A model generated the notes under the pieces. It was not told the DNA's origin and did not search any database. It saw nothing but the letters and a program-made list of their open reading frames with translations. A DNA stretch of 64,000 nt from Massariosphaeria phaeospora (Eukaryota; Ascomycota; Dothideomycetes; Pleosporales): positions 434,001 through 498,000 of the forward strand of contig JAADJZ010000007.1 of the NCBI GenBank assembly GCA_011032825.1, written 5' to 3'. Below, piece after piece: positions 46,048 through 56,567 of this stretch. The translations under genes were made by a program, and so were the position numbers. The stretch's first letter is position 1, and every line of letters starts with the position of its first letter.

Positions 46048-47376
46048 CTACAGGTTCATTGCTGAGCCAACCTCGTCGAGTTGAGCAATGTCGTAATCGT
46101 TGATGTAGGCAGGCGGGGAAGAGGGAACGTCCTCGTACACGGGCGGCTGCTCCTCGTCCCAGGCGATGCCCATGCCAGCGCGCTCGGTAACAACTAGATG
46201 GAACTGGGTTCGCAGCACACGTGCTGCCCCTGTTGGTGTTGCTTGGCTCAACTTCTTAAGCGGAGCCCACTCTTCAGCAACAACCATCTCGATGACGAGG
46301 TTGTGCTTGAGGGACATGCCAATGGCGGTATCCACATCGCATAGCGGGCGCGTGGCGATATTGCAAGCTGCATGGAACTCGGCGTCGATATTGCCTTGCT
46401 CGAAATCTGTTTTCCAGGGGATCTTGACCTCTTCAGCGCCAACGACGCGGGTGTCCTCATACAGAATGCCTTTGCCTTCGCCACCCACTTTCTGCTGGTG
46501 TTTGTTGCAAGCTGTAGATACATGTTTCTGAATCTCTTCGATACGCCAGTTGAGCTTACGTAGTCGCCATCGGGTTTGAGCATCTCCCTTGTTGTGCACA
46601 ATGCCCGAGAGACTCATTTTGATGGGGAAGTCGCCGATGGGGTGGACGACAGGAGGAAGACACACAGCAGCCGTGAGGTTGGTGGGTGGGAAGATGCGAA
46701 CAGAGTGCTTCTCATTTGCAGGGAAGATGGCGCGCTTGATGTCAATGTTGCGCTTGTATGAGATCTTCTCGCCTGTAGAAGTGGTTGCCACGGCGGATAG
46801 GTAGTAGTCTATAGTAGCGAGTGCTCCATGTGTAGTTGCAGGGAGGTGACCTGGCAGAATATGGCTGAACGGGAACGAGCGCATGCCATGGCTAAGTGAC
46901 AAAGGGGCTTTGAGAAACTCCCATTTGTGGATCTCCGAGGTTTTGGTGGAGCAGTCGGCACAGTGCTGCGCAACGGGTTTCTTGGTCACGACAACAGCAA
47001 GCATCTGCATCTCGAACTTGTCGAGTTTTAGCTGCGAGTCGCGGACGTCGAGCTTGAGTTGGCCGGAGATCAAGGCGCCAGTTGATGTTTGCGGGTTGTT
47101 GTAGAAAACGACAGGTGGCGACTCCACCTCCATGTTGAGGGAGGCGGCCTTGTGGGCTTCCACCTTGGGGGTCTTCTTGTCTCCTCGGCCGAGGCTGTGG
47201 CGCTTGAAAGCATCCATGACCAGTGACTCCTGCGACTTGGAGCGGGTGCTTGAGGGCGGCTCGACTGAGTAGACTGGTGGGAGCAGGCTGTGGGTGGTAT
47301 CGGTCTTGCTGGACGAATCGGATTTGGGCGACGACGACGGTGCGGGGCGCACGAGGGCAAGCAGGCGGCCAGGCAT
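46048..47376 (-). CDS. LDB19: arrestin-related trafficking adaptor (Ldb19/Art1)
   Basis: Intronless, 442 aa. The first ~75 residues are Ser/Pro-rich. The arrestin-like region follows: SPPVVFYNNPQTSTGALISG, QLKLDVRD and a Cys-rich turn CADCSTKTSEIHKWEFLKAP. SHGMRSFPFSHILPGHLPA and DYYLSAVATTSTG are shared by the Ldb19/Art1 family. Two PPxY motifs occur near the end, PPVY (411-414) and PPAY (421-424), which recruit Rsp5-type ubiquitin ligases. Such adaptors direct ubiquitination and endocytosis of plasma-membrane transporters in response to nutrients. It is shorter than yeast Art1 (~818 aa), as usual in filamentous fungi. Family assignment is strong; the client transporters are unknown. Confidence 0.9.
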   Translation of the reverse strand: MPGRLLALVRPAPSSSPKSDSSSKTDTTHSLLPPVYSVEPPSSTRSKSQESLVMDAFKRHSLGRGDKKTPKVEAHKAASLNMEVESPPVVFYNNPQTSTGALISGQLKLDVRDSQLKLDKFEMQMLAVVVTKKPVAQHCADCSTKTSEIHKWEFLKAPLSLSHGMRSFPFSHILPGHLPATTHGALATIDYYLSAVATTSTGEKISYKRNIDIKRAIFPANEKHSVRIFPPTNLTAAVCLPPVVHPIGDFPIKMSLSGIVHNKGDAQTRWRLRKLNWRIEEIQKHVSTACNKHQQKVGGEGKGILYEDTRVVGAEEVKIPWKTDFEQGNIDAEFHAACNIATRPLCDVDTAIGMSLKHNLVIEMVVAEEWAPLKKLSQATPTGAARVLRTQFHLVVTERAGMGIAWDEEQPPVYEDVPSSPPAYINDYDIAQLDEVGSAMNL

Positions 47377-49855
47377 GGCTGGCGGAGATGGGTGTGAATC
47401 TGGGGAGCTGAATTGGCGTGCAGCGGAAGTTTCTTTCTTTCGCCAATGACGCGGGCTGGTGACTGCGGGGGCAGATGCAGGGCGCCGGGTGCAGATGCGG
47501 CTCCGAATGGCAGAGGCGAGACTGCTACGAGTTGACTCGGTGCGAATTCAGTTGATGGAGCGGGACGTGCGGCAAGAACATGTTCTGGCGGACGAAGCAG
47601 CGGGCAGGCAGGACGGCGCAGTTGTCGGGGCGCGTTCAGGCTTTGTATGCTGGCGGGCGCTGGGGCAGAGTTACCTGATGAAAACTCATGAGTGGGCGGG
47701 TCGAGGACGCAGCCTGGTGATGCCATCGGCCTCACGAACACCAAGCTTTGCGCACGCCGCGCTACGGCCCGATGCGGCCTGGCGCCAGCGATTTTTGGGT
47801 CAGGCGGCAGGCACGGTGGCACGGTGGCACGCACGGGGCAGCGGCTTCCTGCTGCAGTGCCCAGTGCCCGCTGCTTCCACTCGCGATGGCCGCTGGGACG
47901 CTGGGCGAACGGGCATCGCTGGGCGGCGCACACCTCACCTTTCTCTCCAGCTTCAGCTTCAGCTTCACTGCGGCTTCATGGCGTCCCAGAGCGATGCGCT
48001 GCGCTGCCTGGTGTGCTGTGCCCGTGAGGCTTGCTGACCGCCAGCGTCATTGTTCTTCCACGCCGCGCCTGCACCCTGTTGGTTCGCTCCTTCGCCGTGC
48101 AGCCGACGCTGACCTCGTTGCCGTTCTCTGCTCGCCGACGGCCGACGGCCGCTGGCCTCTGGAGCACACCACATCACGCAAACCGCAAAACCCCATGCAG
48201 CGCCGACCGACTGCACAGTGCACACTACTGGCGTCGGCTCCACGTCTCCCGCTGGCTAATGGCCTGATCCATAGCACCTTCTGATCCCGCAGCCGCTCCG
48301 TCGCCGCGCTGTTCCCCGCAATATGGCGTCTGGTCGTCCCGGACTGGCGATGCTGGCGATGAACATTTCAGCATCTCCACGGAGCGCCCGCCTCCCACAG
48401 CCAGTGCCCTCAGACATGCTGCAGCGAGCCCCTCGTCACCCATCTGTGACTGCCGACCGCCTTGCCGTGCCCTCTACACAGTGTCTTCCGTCCATGAGCG
48501 CATCATTGCGGAGTGGGCGCCTGCGCAGGACATGATGGGCTCCGACGCCATCGATTCGTGGGCCAAGCTGCGGCCGTTAGTCAACGCTACGAAAAGTTTG
48601 ACAGCCACCCTCGACCAAGGGGAGCCCGACCATGTTGCCCGTGGCCTGGCTTGCTAGCCGGTCCCTCTCCATGGCGGCCGCTTGCTCTGCTTCCCGTTGG
48701 CATACGACGGCGCGTGTGCCGAGTGTGCCTGGCACGTTGTTTGAGCAAGAGGCCCGAGACTCTTCCCAGGCTGCACAACACCTGTTGGATATTGTTAGTC
48801 GAGCACATCAGCCTTGGCATCCCGAGTTTCCTGCGGGACCCACCGAAAACAACCCTCGGGAGTGCCCGACATGGCAATTTGATCCCGAAAGCTCAACAAA
48901 ACACGGCCAAAGTGAGCCGGTGACTGTGACTTTAGGGAGTCCAGGCACGGATTCCACGATGTGTCCACGGGTGGCCTGCTAGCACACCCGGCCCACAACG
49001 CTTGGCGCCCTGGTCGATCAGCATGGCTCAGCACGCCGGGCCCGATCTGGCAACTATCGAGCAAACTCTGCATCTATGATTGCCATCCATCATCCTTTTC
49101 GTTCTCGTACATACACGTCTTCCTTTTCGCGTTGCTACTGCTGTTGGAGTCCTTTTGTTGAGCCTACCCCAAGGACCCACGGCCGTGGTAGTGCTCACTC
49201 GGCCCTGTTTGCCAGCACGAATCATGCATAGTTTACCTATTACGTGGCTCTCGGACTTCGATGTCGAGATTTCGTCTGCAATCAGCATCATCGATCGCAT
49301 CATCCACCGTCTTGAACGATACCAGCCCGTAGCTCACCGCTATTTGCTACACTGACCCCGTATGCTTGTTTAGTCGCAGACAAGCATTGCGCCAAAATTC
49401 TTCAACGTGCTCATGGAGCTCTGCTACGCTTCAAGTGCAGTCTAGACCACACCCGGGGGCCCCAGCAGAATTCATCGCTGATGAAGACGAACTTTAGGCC
49501 ATCCTCTTAACAGTATAGGAGTTTCTACCATACATTTATCTCTCCCAAGTCTTGTTATATCTAGTAGTATACTGGGTATTGTCTAGGTAGAGGATAGGGT
49601 CACCTGGGTACGTATCGTATATGCATTATGCCACGGTGGTGTGAATATAGTATTGACTAATAATCGAGTTTCCTTTTTCTCTATTTCAAGTCCTCCCAAT
49701 CCATATCCAAATCTAGATCACGACCTCAGTCGCAATCGAACGAGTCACTCCTCGACGCTCTTTATGCTACTTCGTGTTCATGGATTGGAAGCAGATTCGA
49801 CGAGTCGGCTAGTGGACTGCGGTTGTCGTTGCTAGGCCTCATTAATCGGACTAAA
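47377..49855. other. long intergenic region; GC-rich then with repeat copy
   Basis: 2.5 kb without a supported gene. 47400-48300 is GC-rich with multi-frame open reading that lacks domains and mostly ATGs; it should include the arrestin promoter. 49478-49590 is copy E of the dispersed repeat. The remainder has only small frames. Confidence 0.4.
49478..49590. repeat. dispersed MITE-like repeat, copy E
   Basis: Left part: AGCAGAATTCATCGCTGATG, GAAGACGAACTTTAGGC and CATCCTCTTAACAG. Centre: TATAGGAGTTTCTAC and GTTATATCTAGTAGTATACTGGGTATT. The left end carries the GAATTC block inverted relative to the right ends of copies A and D, supporting terminal inverted repeats. Confidence 0.6.
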
Positions 49856-51188
49856 TCACCTAGTTAGTCCACAAACAATGTCCTTTTCTGCAAGCCGCTC
49901 TCTCTTACGCGTATGAGTCTCGCGCTCTGGCTTGTGCACCGCAGCTAACATGAAGAGGCTGTCCTCCACCGGCAGCAAGTTCAGCATTATTTTGTTTCCC
50001 TTCCACGCCACTGCGCACAGGACGGCGCCAACCACAGTATCCAGAACGAAGTGATTCGCCGTTGCAATCGTGGCGACGAAGATAACCGCCGGGTATGCGA
50101 GTCCGATTGTGCAGCACAGAAGTCGCAGTCGCGAGGGGAGTCGCAGTCTGAGGCACCGGTGGGTGCACGGAAATCTCAAAGTGTAGAAACCGTAGCGGCG
50201 GCGGGTGCGCGACGCCAGCGGAAGCCAGAAAATCGTCAACCCGATCAAGAGTGCGTATGCGAATTGCAGAGACGGCATCGCGGCGTACCTGGTCCGGTTC
50301 CATAGACTGCTTGCTCCCTGGAAGTCGGAGCTAGGCACAGTGCGGGAGAACCTAAACGTCCGCCACTCTTCTTCGCCGGTCACACCTACGGCTTCCACCA
50401 GCAGACGCGGCGGCATGCACGGCCAAATTGTGGCCACATCGAAAGCAACAAGACTGGCCAACACCATTGCCCGACGGCACGCTTCGTAGAGCCGGGGCCC
50501 TGCCGGGGGGGCATCAAGCCGGTTCCGCGTCGTCGTGTAGTAAAATAGTCCCACGAGAAAGATAATCGTCGCGTGCATGTGCATGGAGGCCGTTATCTCG
50601 TTCGCCCAGCGCAGGAGTAGAGGATGTCTCAAGAAATAGTTATGGATGGGCAGTTCGGAAAATAATTGCAGGCGATGCTCGAGATGGACGGTCTGCTCCG
50701 CGTGGGCGCGCGCTATGGCAGCTGTACTGGTGGCGGATGTGAAGAGCCGGGTGAGGTGATATATCTGCATCGATCAAGCCATCGTATTAGCATTCATCTC
50801 CTTCAACAACCAGCTTAGCTGCCTAAGAGACAATCGAACCACTCACACAGTACACCAGCATCCCGTACAACACCTCCACAGAAAACGGATACTTCCTCAG
50901 CACTTTACTCAAAAAGCCGTCATGGAACCGATGTGTATCCGGCGACCAGATCTCGCTCTTCACCCACAGTATGCGTAACTCGCGTTTGTGCCATCTGGGC
51001 GCTATGGCGTGGAAGTCGAAGGCGTAGACTCTGGGCGGAGACGACGAGGAGGGGCCACGGATCGGGGGGGGAGTGTCGAAGACGCTGCGCGGGTAGCGGG
51101 GGTCGCGATTGAGCCAGATGCCGGCGATGAGCTGGGAGATCGAGATGAGGTGTGAGATGAATGGCGATATGAAAGGCGTGGTAGCCAT
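49856..51188 (-). CDS. PAP2/Aur1-like integral membrane protein
   Basis: Two exons, 50847..51188 and 49856..50764 (1251 nt, 416 aa). Family blocks: CMPPRLLVEAVG, then YAAMPSLQFAYALLIG (where the PAP2 superfamily usually has PSxH) and ANHFVLDTVVGAVLC, with the catalytic His in ANHF. At least five hydrophobic helices are visible (MHMHATIIFLVGLFYYTT, MVLASLVAFDV, LLIGLTIFWLPLA, and others). This is the PAP2_3 type related to inositolphosphorylceramide synthase Aur1; many fungi carry paralogs of unknown substrate. The usual Ser-x-His signature is changed to SLQ, so catalytic competence is uncertain. The intron junction rebuilds LVYCIYHLTRLF. Confidence 0.82.
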
Positions 51189-52046
51189 GTTTGCCGTATG
51201 GGGGTGTGTGAGCGAATGGTAACGTTAAAAAGACGTAGTAATGCTATCAGCGGGAGAAGAATAGCGAGCCTCTTCAAAAACTTCATCACAAGACGAGGTG
51301 TCGATTGCTGAGTCCTAGCACTCACTGGGAATATATGGCACTCGTCGTATGCTCTTGCCACTCATCGTTGTGGACTGCAGCAGTCACGTTCAGTGGTTCG
51401 GCAGTGTCACCGGAGAACTTGTCGAGCAGCTGTGACCAAGTACAGTACTAGGTCAGAAAATTCCGGTCATCGGGATTTGCCTTGATAGCTCGCTGGAAGC
51501 ATTAACTGGCCGGCTTCAAGCTCCCCAAGAGTCGGTGTCCCCTTGGAGACTACTAGCAAATCATAGTCCTCACGAGAGGGAAATCGCATAGCTGGTAACA
51601 ATTCGTCAATTTGGATACGGCGTGTATTGGTAACAAAGAACTGTGTAGGAGCTACCCCCGAGGGTAGAGAGGCAGTGGTGTCCTTGTCTATCGAGGAAAC
51701 TCCGGAAGGAAATTGGTATTACAGCAACGACCACCCAAGCTATGCATTAACACGTCATAGACCAACGGACAGACGGTGGAAAAGTCTCGAAAAGCTATCC
51801 AACAGAAATCAACGCCGGCCTTGATGCTCCAGATATTACCCAATGCGGTTTTCCGAAGAACCCCAACGCCATGCTACCAGACTCAAGGGAATAGACAAGG
51901 ATGGACACGGTCAATGGGTACCGACAGCAATTGCAACCAGACAAATGAACAGATAGAAAGGGATAGATGGTGTTGAGGGGCCTGCTGCCCTGGTGATTGG
52001 AAGATGCGAGATTGTCGGTCGCTCACAATCGTCCGAGTGCGTCGCG
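51189..52046. other. intergenic
   Basis: Contains the promoter side of the PAP2-like gene (to about 51450) and the 3' side of the SIN gene. No coding signal, repeat or RNA gene recognised. Confidence 0.4.
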
Positions 52047-53045
52047 TCAACGCACGACACTCGTGAACGGCGCAGCCTCTTGTAGATCCTCTACCAGAGC
52101 TTCCACGTTATTCAAGTATCGCGCTAGCAGATGCTGCTTCTCCTCCTGAGTTCGGACGTTCTTCTTGGCGCCGCTTCCGCCATCCTCTCCGTTGATGGTG
52201 CTACTCCGCCTGTCAAACGCGCCTGCAAGCTTACTCGGGGCTCGCTGGGCGGCATTTGGAGCGCTGGCCGCGGGAGTGGGTGCTTCCGGCATGAGGTAGA
52301 AATACAGGAATTCCAGTAATTTCAGCTTCACGCTCTGGGTCGTCTCCTCGTCCTTGAATAGAGTTGTCACTGTCAACAGTCCGTCCATGTGCTCAAACGT
52401 GCGCGTGTTCTGTGGCGACCCGAGAAGTGCAGAGACCAGGACAAGTAGGGCGGCGGATTGTATCGCAGGGCAGTTGTAGGGGTCTAATAAGTCGAGGATG
52501 AGGTTCATGTAGACTTCGCGACCGAAGAGAGTGCGCGAGGGCGGGTGGAGGAGCAGGAGCCCCTGCATGTTGGAGAGGGAGGAGAGGATGAGGAGATCGT
52601 TTTGGCCGTCTATTGGATTGGCCGTCAGCTATTGTTGGCGTCAGGTCACAGGGAGGATTACCTTTACTACTCGTCATACCCAGCAGCCGCTCGAGACAGT
52701 CGGCTACTCGCGTCGCAACTGTACAGACGGTGTCAGCGCAAGTTTGCTCTACACGTGCCATTAGTGAGACTCACCATTCCACTCGAAGCCCTCCTGCAGC
52801 CGGAAGAACTCCCTGAACGCCGGGTCCTCGGCCAAGGCTCCCAGCTTCTTCGGCGAGGACTGCTGTTGCTCGCCTAGGTTTATGGCCGATGCATTGCGTC
52901 GATGTGATGGCGTCGATGGCTTCGATTTGCCGCTGGACAGACAGATCTGCGCGAGCATGCCCTCGATCTGGCGCAAGCCCTTGCGAATCTTCTGCGCATC
53001 CTTCGACGCGATGTTGTCGAAGGCGAGGGAGAGTAGCGCCTCCAT
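52047..53045 (-). CDS. cdc14: Cdc14, septation initiation network component
   Basis: Three exons: 52775..53045, 52662..52718 and 52047..52609 (891 nt, 296 aa). The N-terminus MEALLSLAFDNIASKDAQKI and KIRKGLRQIEGMLAQIC, then EDPAFREFFRLQEGFEWN and NVATRVADCLERLLGM, match the helical Cdc14 (SIN) family of S. pombe. It is unrelated to the Cdc14 phosphatase. A central block GLLLLHPPSRTLFGREVYM and LLDPYNCPAIQSAALLVLV follows. In fission yeast this protein partners the Sid1 kinase in the network that triggers septum formation. The middle exon is only 57 bp (19 codons). A disordered Ser/Ala-rich insert occurs near the C-terminus. Confidence 0.92.
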
Positions 53046-53615
53046 CTCGAGACCAGTTGGGAGGGAACAAAGCGCGGTAGATAGAGATTGTTGGTCAATG
53101 TCTAGCTGATGCAGTTGAGATAAGGCGGAAAAGATGGGTCGAGATGGGGTAGAGATGCAGGAAGAGGAGGTGCATGCAGCTAAAGGTTGGAAATTGCGGA
53201 GACGAGGGCAATTTTGGGCTTTGTGGGCCTGGCACTGCAGCGCTGGGCCTTCTAGAAGTGGTCATGGGCGGGTGCTGGCGACATCGATAAACAGGCGGCG
53301 TTGCCATGGTGAGTGGGCGCGCCATTGGAACCTCGGCCGTGACGTGCACGTAATTAGCGGCGGTCCGGCTTGGCGATGAGATCACTGTTCAGCCTCACTA
53401 CCTAAGCACCGAGGACCGCAGAAGACTGCTGATTGAGGATTCGGTCAAATCGCTCGAAATAGCCAGCCCTTGGACACAACACCTGGTTCCTTCAGTCTTC
53501 TCGCCGGAGCTTGGCAGTGCGGCCTGCAGCAAGATGATGACCCGGCCTTCTTTCGTGAAAAGAAGAGCAAGAAACCTATCTACGATGCCACTTTACCCTC
53601 ATATCTCTTCTAGCC
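53046..53615. promoter_or_regulatory. divergent promoter of cdc14 and membrane protein gene
   Basis: Spacer of 570 bp between divergent starts. No specific site recognised. The cdc14-proximal part is rich in purine runs on the plus strand (AGGAAGAGGAGG at 53158-53169). Confidence 0.35.
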
Positions 53616-54878
53616 ATGACTCCTGAGCGCAGCACAATGACTCTGGAGCGCAGCATAGTCGTCTTTGGGATTCTCGGTGGCTTTCTCGCGGCTATACCAC
53701 AGTCCCAGGTATATCGCAACTACGCGGAATGGCACAAGAACGCTATGGCGTGAGTTCCATCAGCTCAAAAGATAGCTCAAGCTCTACAATGTATTGACCA
53801 CAATCCAGTTTTCTCTCTTGGTATACAACCCTCACTGTCACTTTGCTTATTCCCTACGCTTTCATGAAATTATACCTCGAGTGTCGGCCGCACAAATTAG
53901 CCTTCCTGTCCACCTTCTTCGGCCCTGCAATCATAGTCCTGGAGCTCTACCTTCGACTCACATTATTCATGGTTTGGACAATACCCCTCGCCGTCTTCTA
54001 TACTTGTATGTGGACCGCGCCTGTTGATTTGGTCTATTTGTGCTTGCATCCTGGAGACAGGAGCAATAGGTGGTATGGAGAGCGGTATGCTGCCAAGACA
54101 ATACAGAGGCTGGTTGAGAAGGTTGAGACAGCTGTGAAGAGCATCATTAATCTAAGGGGAGATGGCGAAAGAGCAGGCAAAAGAGCAAGTGCTATACAAT
54201 TGGGTAGGGGCCAAGCGTCGGAACTGTCCAACTTCCTCGGAATTTACGACATGCTGATTCTGGTCGCTCATGATCTACATTACATAGACATCATGAATCT
54301 TCGCCTGACCTCGAAAAGCGTGCGACAAGCAATACTCCCAGCCCAAGACTACGGGCTCGAGAAGCGGCTGGATCACTTGAAACGATATTCTTGCGATGCC
54401 GACAACCGAATGAAATGCTGGGTCTGCACAATCCAGGTTTGCGCCGTACGTTCTTCTAATCTGATAATATATCTTCATGCTAACCATACCTTAGGGCTGC
54501 AAGGTCCAGTGTAGATTGCCCAACGCGCCTCTCTACGTCCACCTCGAGCGTTGCCGCGCGTACTGCACCCCTTGCTACAAAGACCAAGCCCACCCCTGGA
54601 ACACCATTGCCCTTCTCCGCTTCCCCGGGCTGACAAATTGTGTCTGTGACTCTTTAAGCGTCCCGCCAAACCTTTTCCAAAGACTTGCCAATGGCTCGGA
54701 GTACTACAAGACTCGCCGGATCGCTATTAGACACGTTACAAAGGTCATGTGTCGCTCGTGTCGTGTGCTGACGAATTATGAGACATTGGTCAAGACGAAG
54801 AAGAGGACGCAAGTGGAGCTGAAGAACAGTCATAGACAGGAGGGGGCGAGATGTGACAATTGTAAGGTGGCATTATGA
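53616..54878 (+). CDS. unrecognised membrane protein with F-box-like and Cys-rich region
   Basis: Three exons: 53616..53749, 53809..54445 and 54495..54878 (1155 nt, 384 aa). I do not recognise the family. Visible features: a duplicated MTxERS start (MTPERSTMTLERS); hydrophobic segments at ~14-30 (IVVFGILGGFLAAIPQS), ~46-65 (YTTLTVTLLIPYAF) and a long one at ~74-115 (LSTFFGPAIIVLELYLRLTL); and a helical region LILVAHDLHYIDIMNLRLTS at about residue 180 that resembles an F-box (LxLxxxDhxNLRLTSKxxR). The C-terminal third is rich in CxxC pairs (CWVC, CAGC, CTPC, CRSC, CDNC), suggesting zinc ribbons. A membrane-anchored F-box-like adaptor is one reading, speculative. The start at 53637 is an equal alternative. 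Confidence 0.7.
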
Positions 54879-55523
54879 ACAGGACCAAGGTGGTGGGTCT
54901 GTCAGGACTGTGGGAAAGAGTGTTCGAGTGGACTGCATGGGCTTTGGTCGAGGCCGCAAGAAGACAGAGGGCAGATGTGTGCGTAGAAGCGGGCTGCGTA
55001 AATATTGGACGACTGTTACTTTGTAAAGATGAAACATGGGCGCTTGTCAATTTCCCATCTGTCCAGTGGAGACTCCATCAGATACCATTATCAGTCCAGC
55101 GGGATCAGGCGAGCCGGCTGGCCTATATCATAGCCAGCAAGGGATAGTTCTATCCGAACCTTTCGACAGCCTACGAGATTTCAGCAGCAGGTAAATAGTC
55201 TACTTCCCTCTTTACAAAGCCCTATTGTATCTACTATAGTAGGTATTATCTGAAAAGAACGAGTAAGGGTAAAGGTTTTCCATTTCTATCTATGAGAGAA
55301 TTCCCATGAAGATTCCAGCAAGATGTGCCGAATCCATCGACCATGTCGAGGCAGATGCGCACATTGCTATCTAATCACCAGCACGTAAGGCTAACCTCTA
55401 AAGGTCCATGAGAGCTAGTCGCCGACTCTTCGTGTCGTTTTCCGCTTCTGGCTCGATCGACGCAATCTACCACTACCATGAGCAGGAGAAGGCGCAGTCC
55501 ATGTCCGAAGTCTTTGAGCCAAG
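54879..55523. other. intergenic with repeat copy F
   Basis: Contains the 3' region of the membrane protein gene, then copy F of the dispersed repeat at 55146-55257. The rest has no supported coding frame. Confidence 0.45.
55146..55257. repeat. dispersed MITE-like repeat, copy F
   Basis: Blocks CGACAGCCTACGAGATTTCAG, GGTAAATAGTCTAC, TTTACAAAGCCCTATTGTATC and TACTATAGTAGGTATTATCT follow the order of copies A and D. Terminal inverted repeats are eroded. Confidence 0.6.
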
Positions 55524-56087
55524 TTAGCAGACTATTAATGCACCTGAAATCAGGCATTTTACCCTCCTGTAGCCGTCCTGTCTCGGGTCACCGCAATCGA
55601 ACGGGCCCGCAGTCCAATCTCCAGAGTAACAACGGCCGCACGCCTGGGTGGAGTAGCGGCTGTCCCACCTGCATGTGTCGTAATGCATGAAGACTCTGTG
55701 TTCACCGAACCACTCGGCGCCCCCAATGGTCAACGGATGATGGAAGGTGTTGACGATGCTAGCCGCGAACTGCAAGTTATAGTTCTCGAGGTTGAGTGGA
55801 ACCCACATCCCGCGATGGACGCCCTTGATGGTTCCTCTGATCTGGATTTGCCTGTCCTTGCACGTTTCGACGTGGAGCATGTGGAACTTGCAGATGCCCC
55901 ATCCTCCCTGGGCGTTTGCGACGCCGGAGATGTTGAAGGAGTCGGGGGCAGTGATGAGAACGTTGGACTCGCCAGCATCCTGGGGGGCAGTGGTGAGAAC
56001 ATTGGACTCGCCAGCACCCTGGGGGTCGGAGGTGAGTGGAGCTGCGAGAGATGCCACTGCCAGGCAGAGCAGGGCGAAGAGCTTCAT
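55524..56087 (-). CDS. secreted cysteine-rich protein (effector-like candidate)
   Basis: Intronless, 187 aa, with a clean signal peptide MKLFALLCLAVASLAAP. The mature part opens with two copies of a ~16-residue repeat (PQGAGESNVLTTAP and PQDAGESNVLITAP). About 120 residues follow with eight cysteines, among them GICKFH, ETCKD, DTCRW, ACGRC, DCGD and VKC. No transmembrane segment or GPI tail. The family is unknown. Size, secretion signal and Cys content fit the general profile of fungal effectors or wall/antimicrobial proteins, but this is a description of features, not a demonstrated role. The neighbourhood is repeat-containing and gene-poor. A short alternative 3' intron near residue 178 cannot be ruled out. 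Confidence 0.75.
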   Translation of the reverse strand: MKLFALLCLAVASLAAPLTSDPQGAGESNVLTTAPQDAGESNVLITAPDSFNISGVANAQGGWGICKFHMLHVETCKDRQIQIRGTIKGVHRGMWVPLNLENYNLQFAASIVNTFHHPLTIGGAEWFGEHRVFMHYDTCRWDSRYSTQACGRCYSGDWTAGPFDCGDPRQDGYRRVKCLISGALIVC

Positions 56088-56360
56088 GACTGAGGGTAGT
56101 GGGTGTATCTCAGGTGTTGTGGAGCGGCTGTGTTTATAGGTTTTGTAGGGTGGAAGAAGAAGCGACGAGAAGAGAGAGAAGCTGGAGGGAGCCTTAAAAA
56201 GAGAGTGGTCCGAAAGGCCGAGAAAGCTCTGGGCACCTTCTGAGATTGCCACTGGTGGTACCTGCCCTAAGTGAAGCCCGACGACGAGGACTAGCCAATG
56301 AGAGTCTCTGGCGACGCAATAGCGGTGTACAAGTAAAACCCGGGAGAAGGGTAGCGGTCG

Positions 56361-56464
56361 GCAGCAAGGGCATTCAGCAGCAAGAGCGTCTAGCAGCAAG
56401 ATCGTTCAGCAGCAAGAGCGTTCAGTTGTATAGCAGCAAGAGCATTCAGCAGCAAGAGTGTTTC
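56361..56464. repeat. tandem repeat, 16-bp unit, ~6 copies
   Basis: Unit GCAGCAAGAGCGTTCA with starts at 56361, 56377, 56393, 56409, 56433 and 56449. Spacing is 16 bp except one 24-bp step that contains an insertion (TTGTATA). It lies upstream of the secreted protein gene and downstream of the reductase gene. Not in a coding frame that I can support. Confidence 0.8.
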
Positions 56465-56567
56465 CGGTAGACGTCGACCTCACTGACCAGCAAAGCGTGT
56501 GTTCAAGTAAGACCTCAATAGGCGCGAAACGGGTATTCAATTGAAAAGAGCTAAAACCAAACACATA

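Noticed and set aside
47070..48284. Open frames of up to 287 codons overlapping and upstream of the arrestin gene
   Set aside because: The part inside the arrestin gene is its shadow frame; the rest is Pro/Arg/Ala-rich with no domain or credible intron structure.
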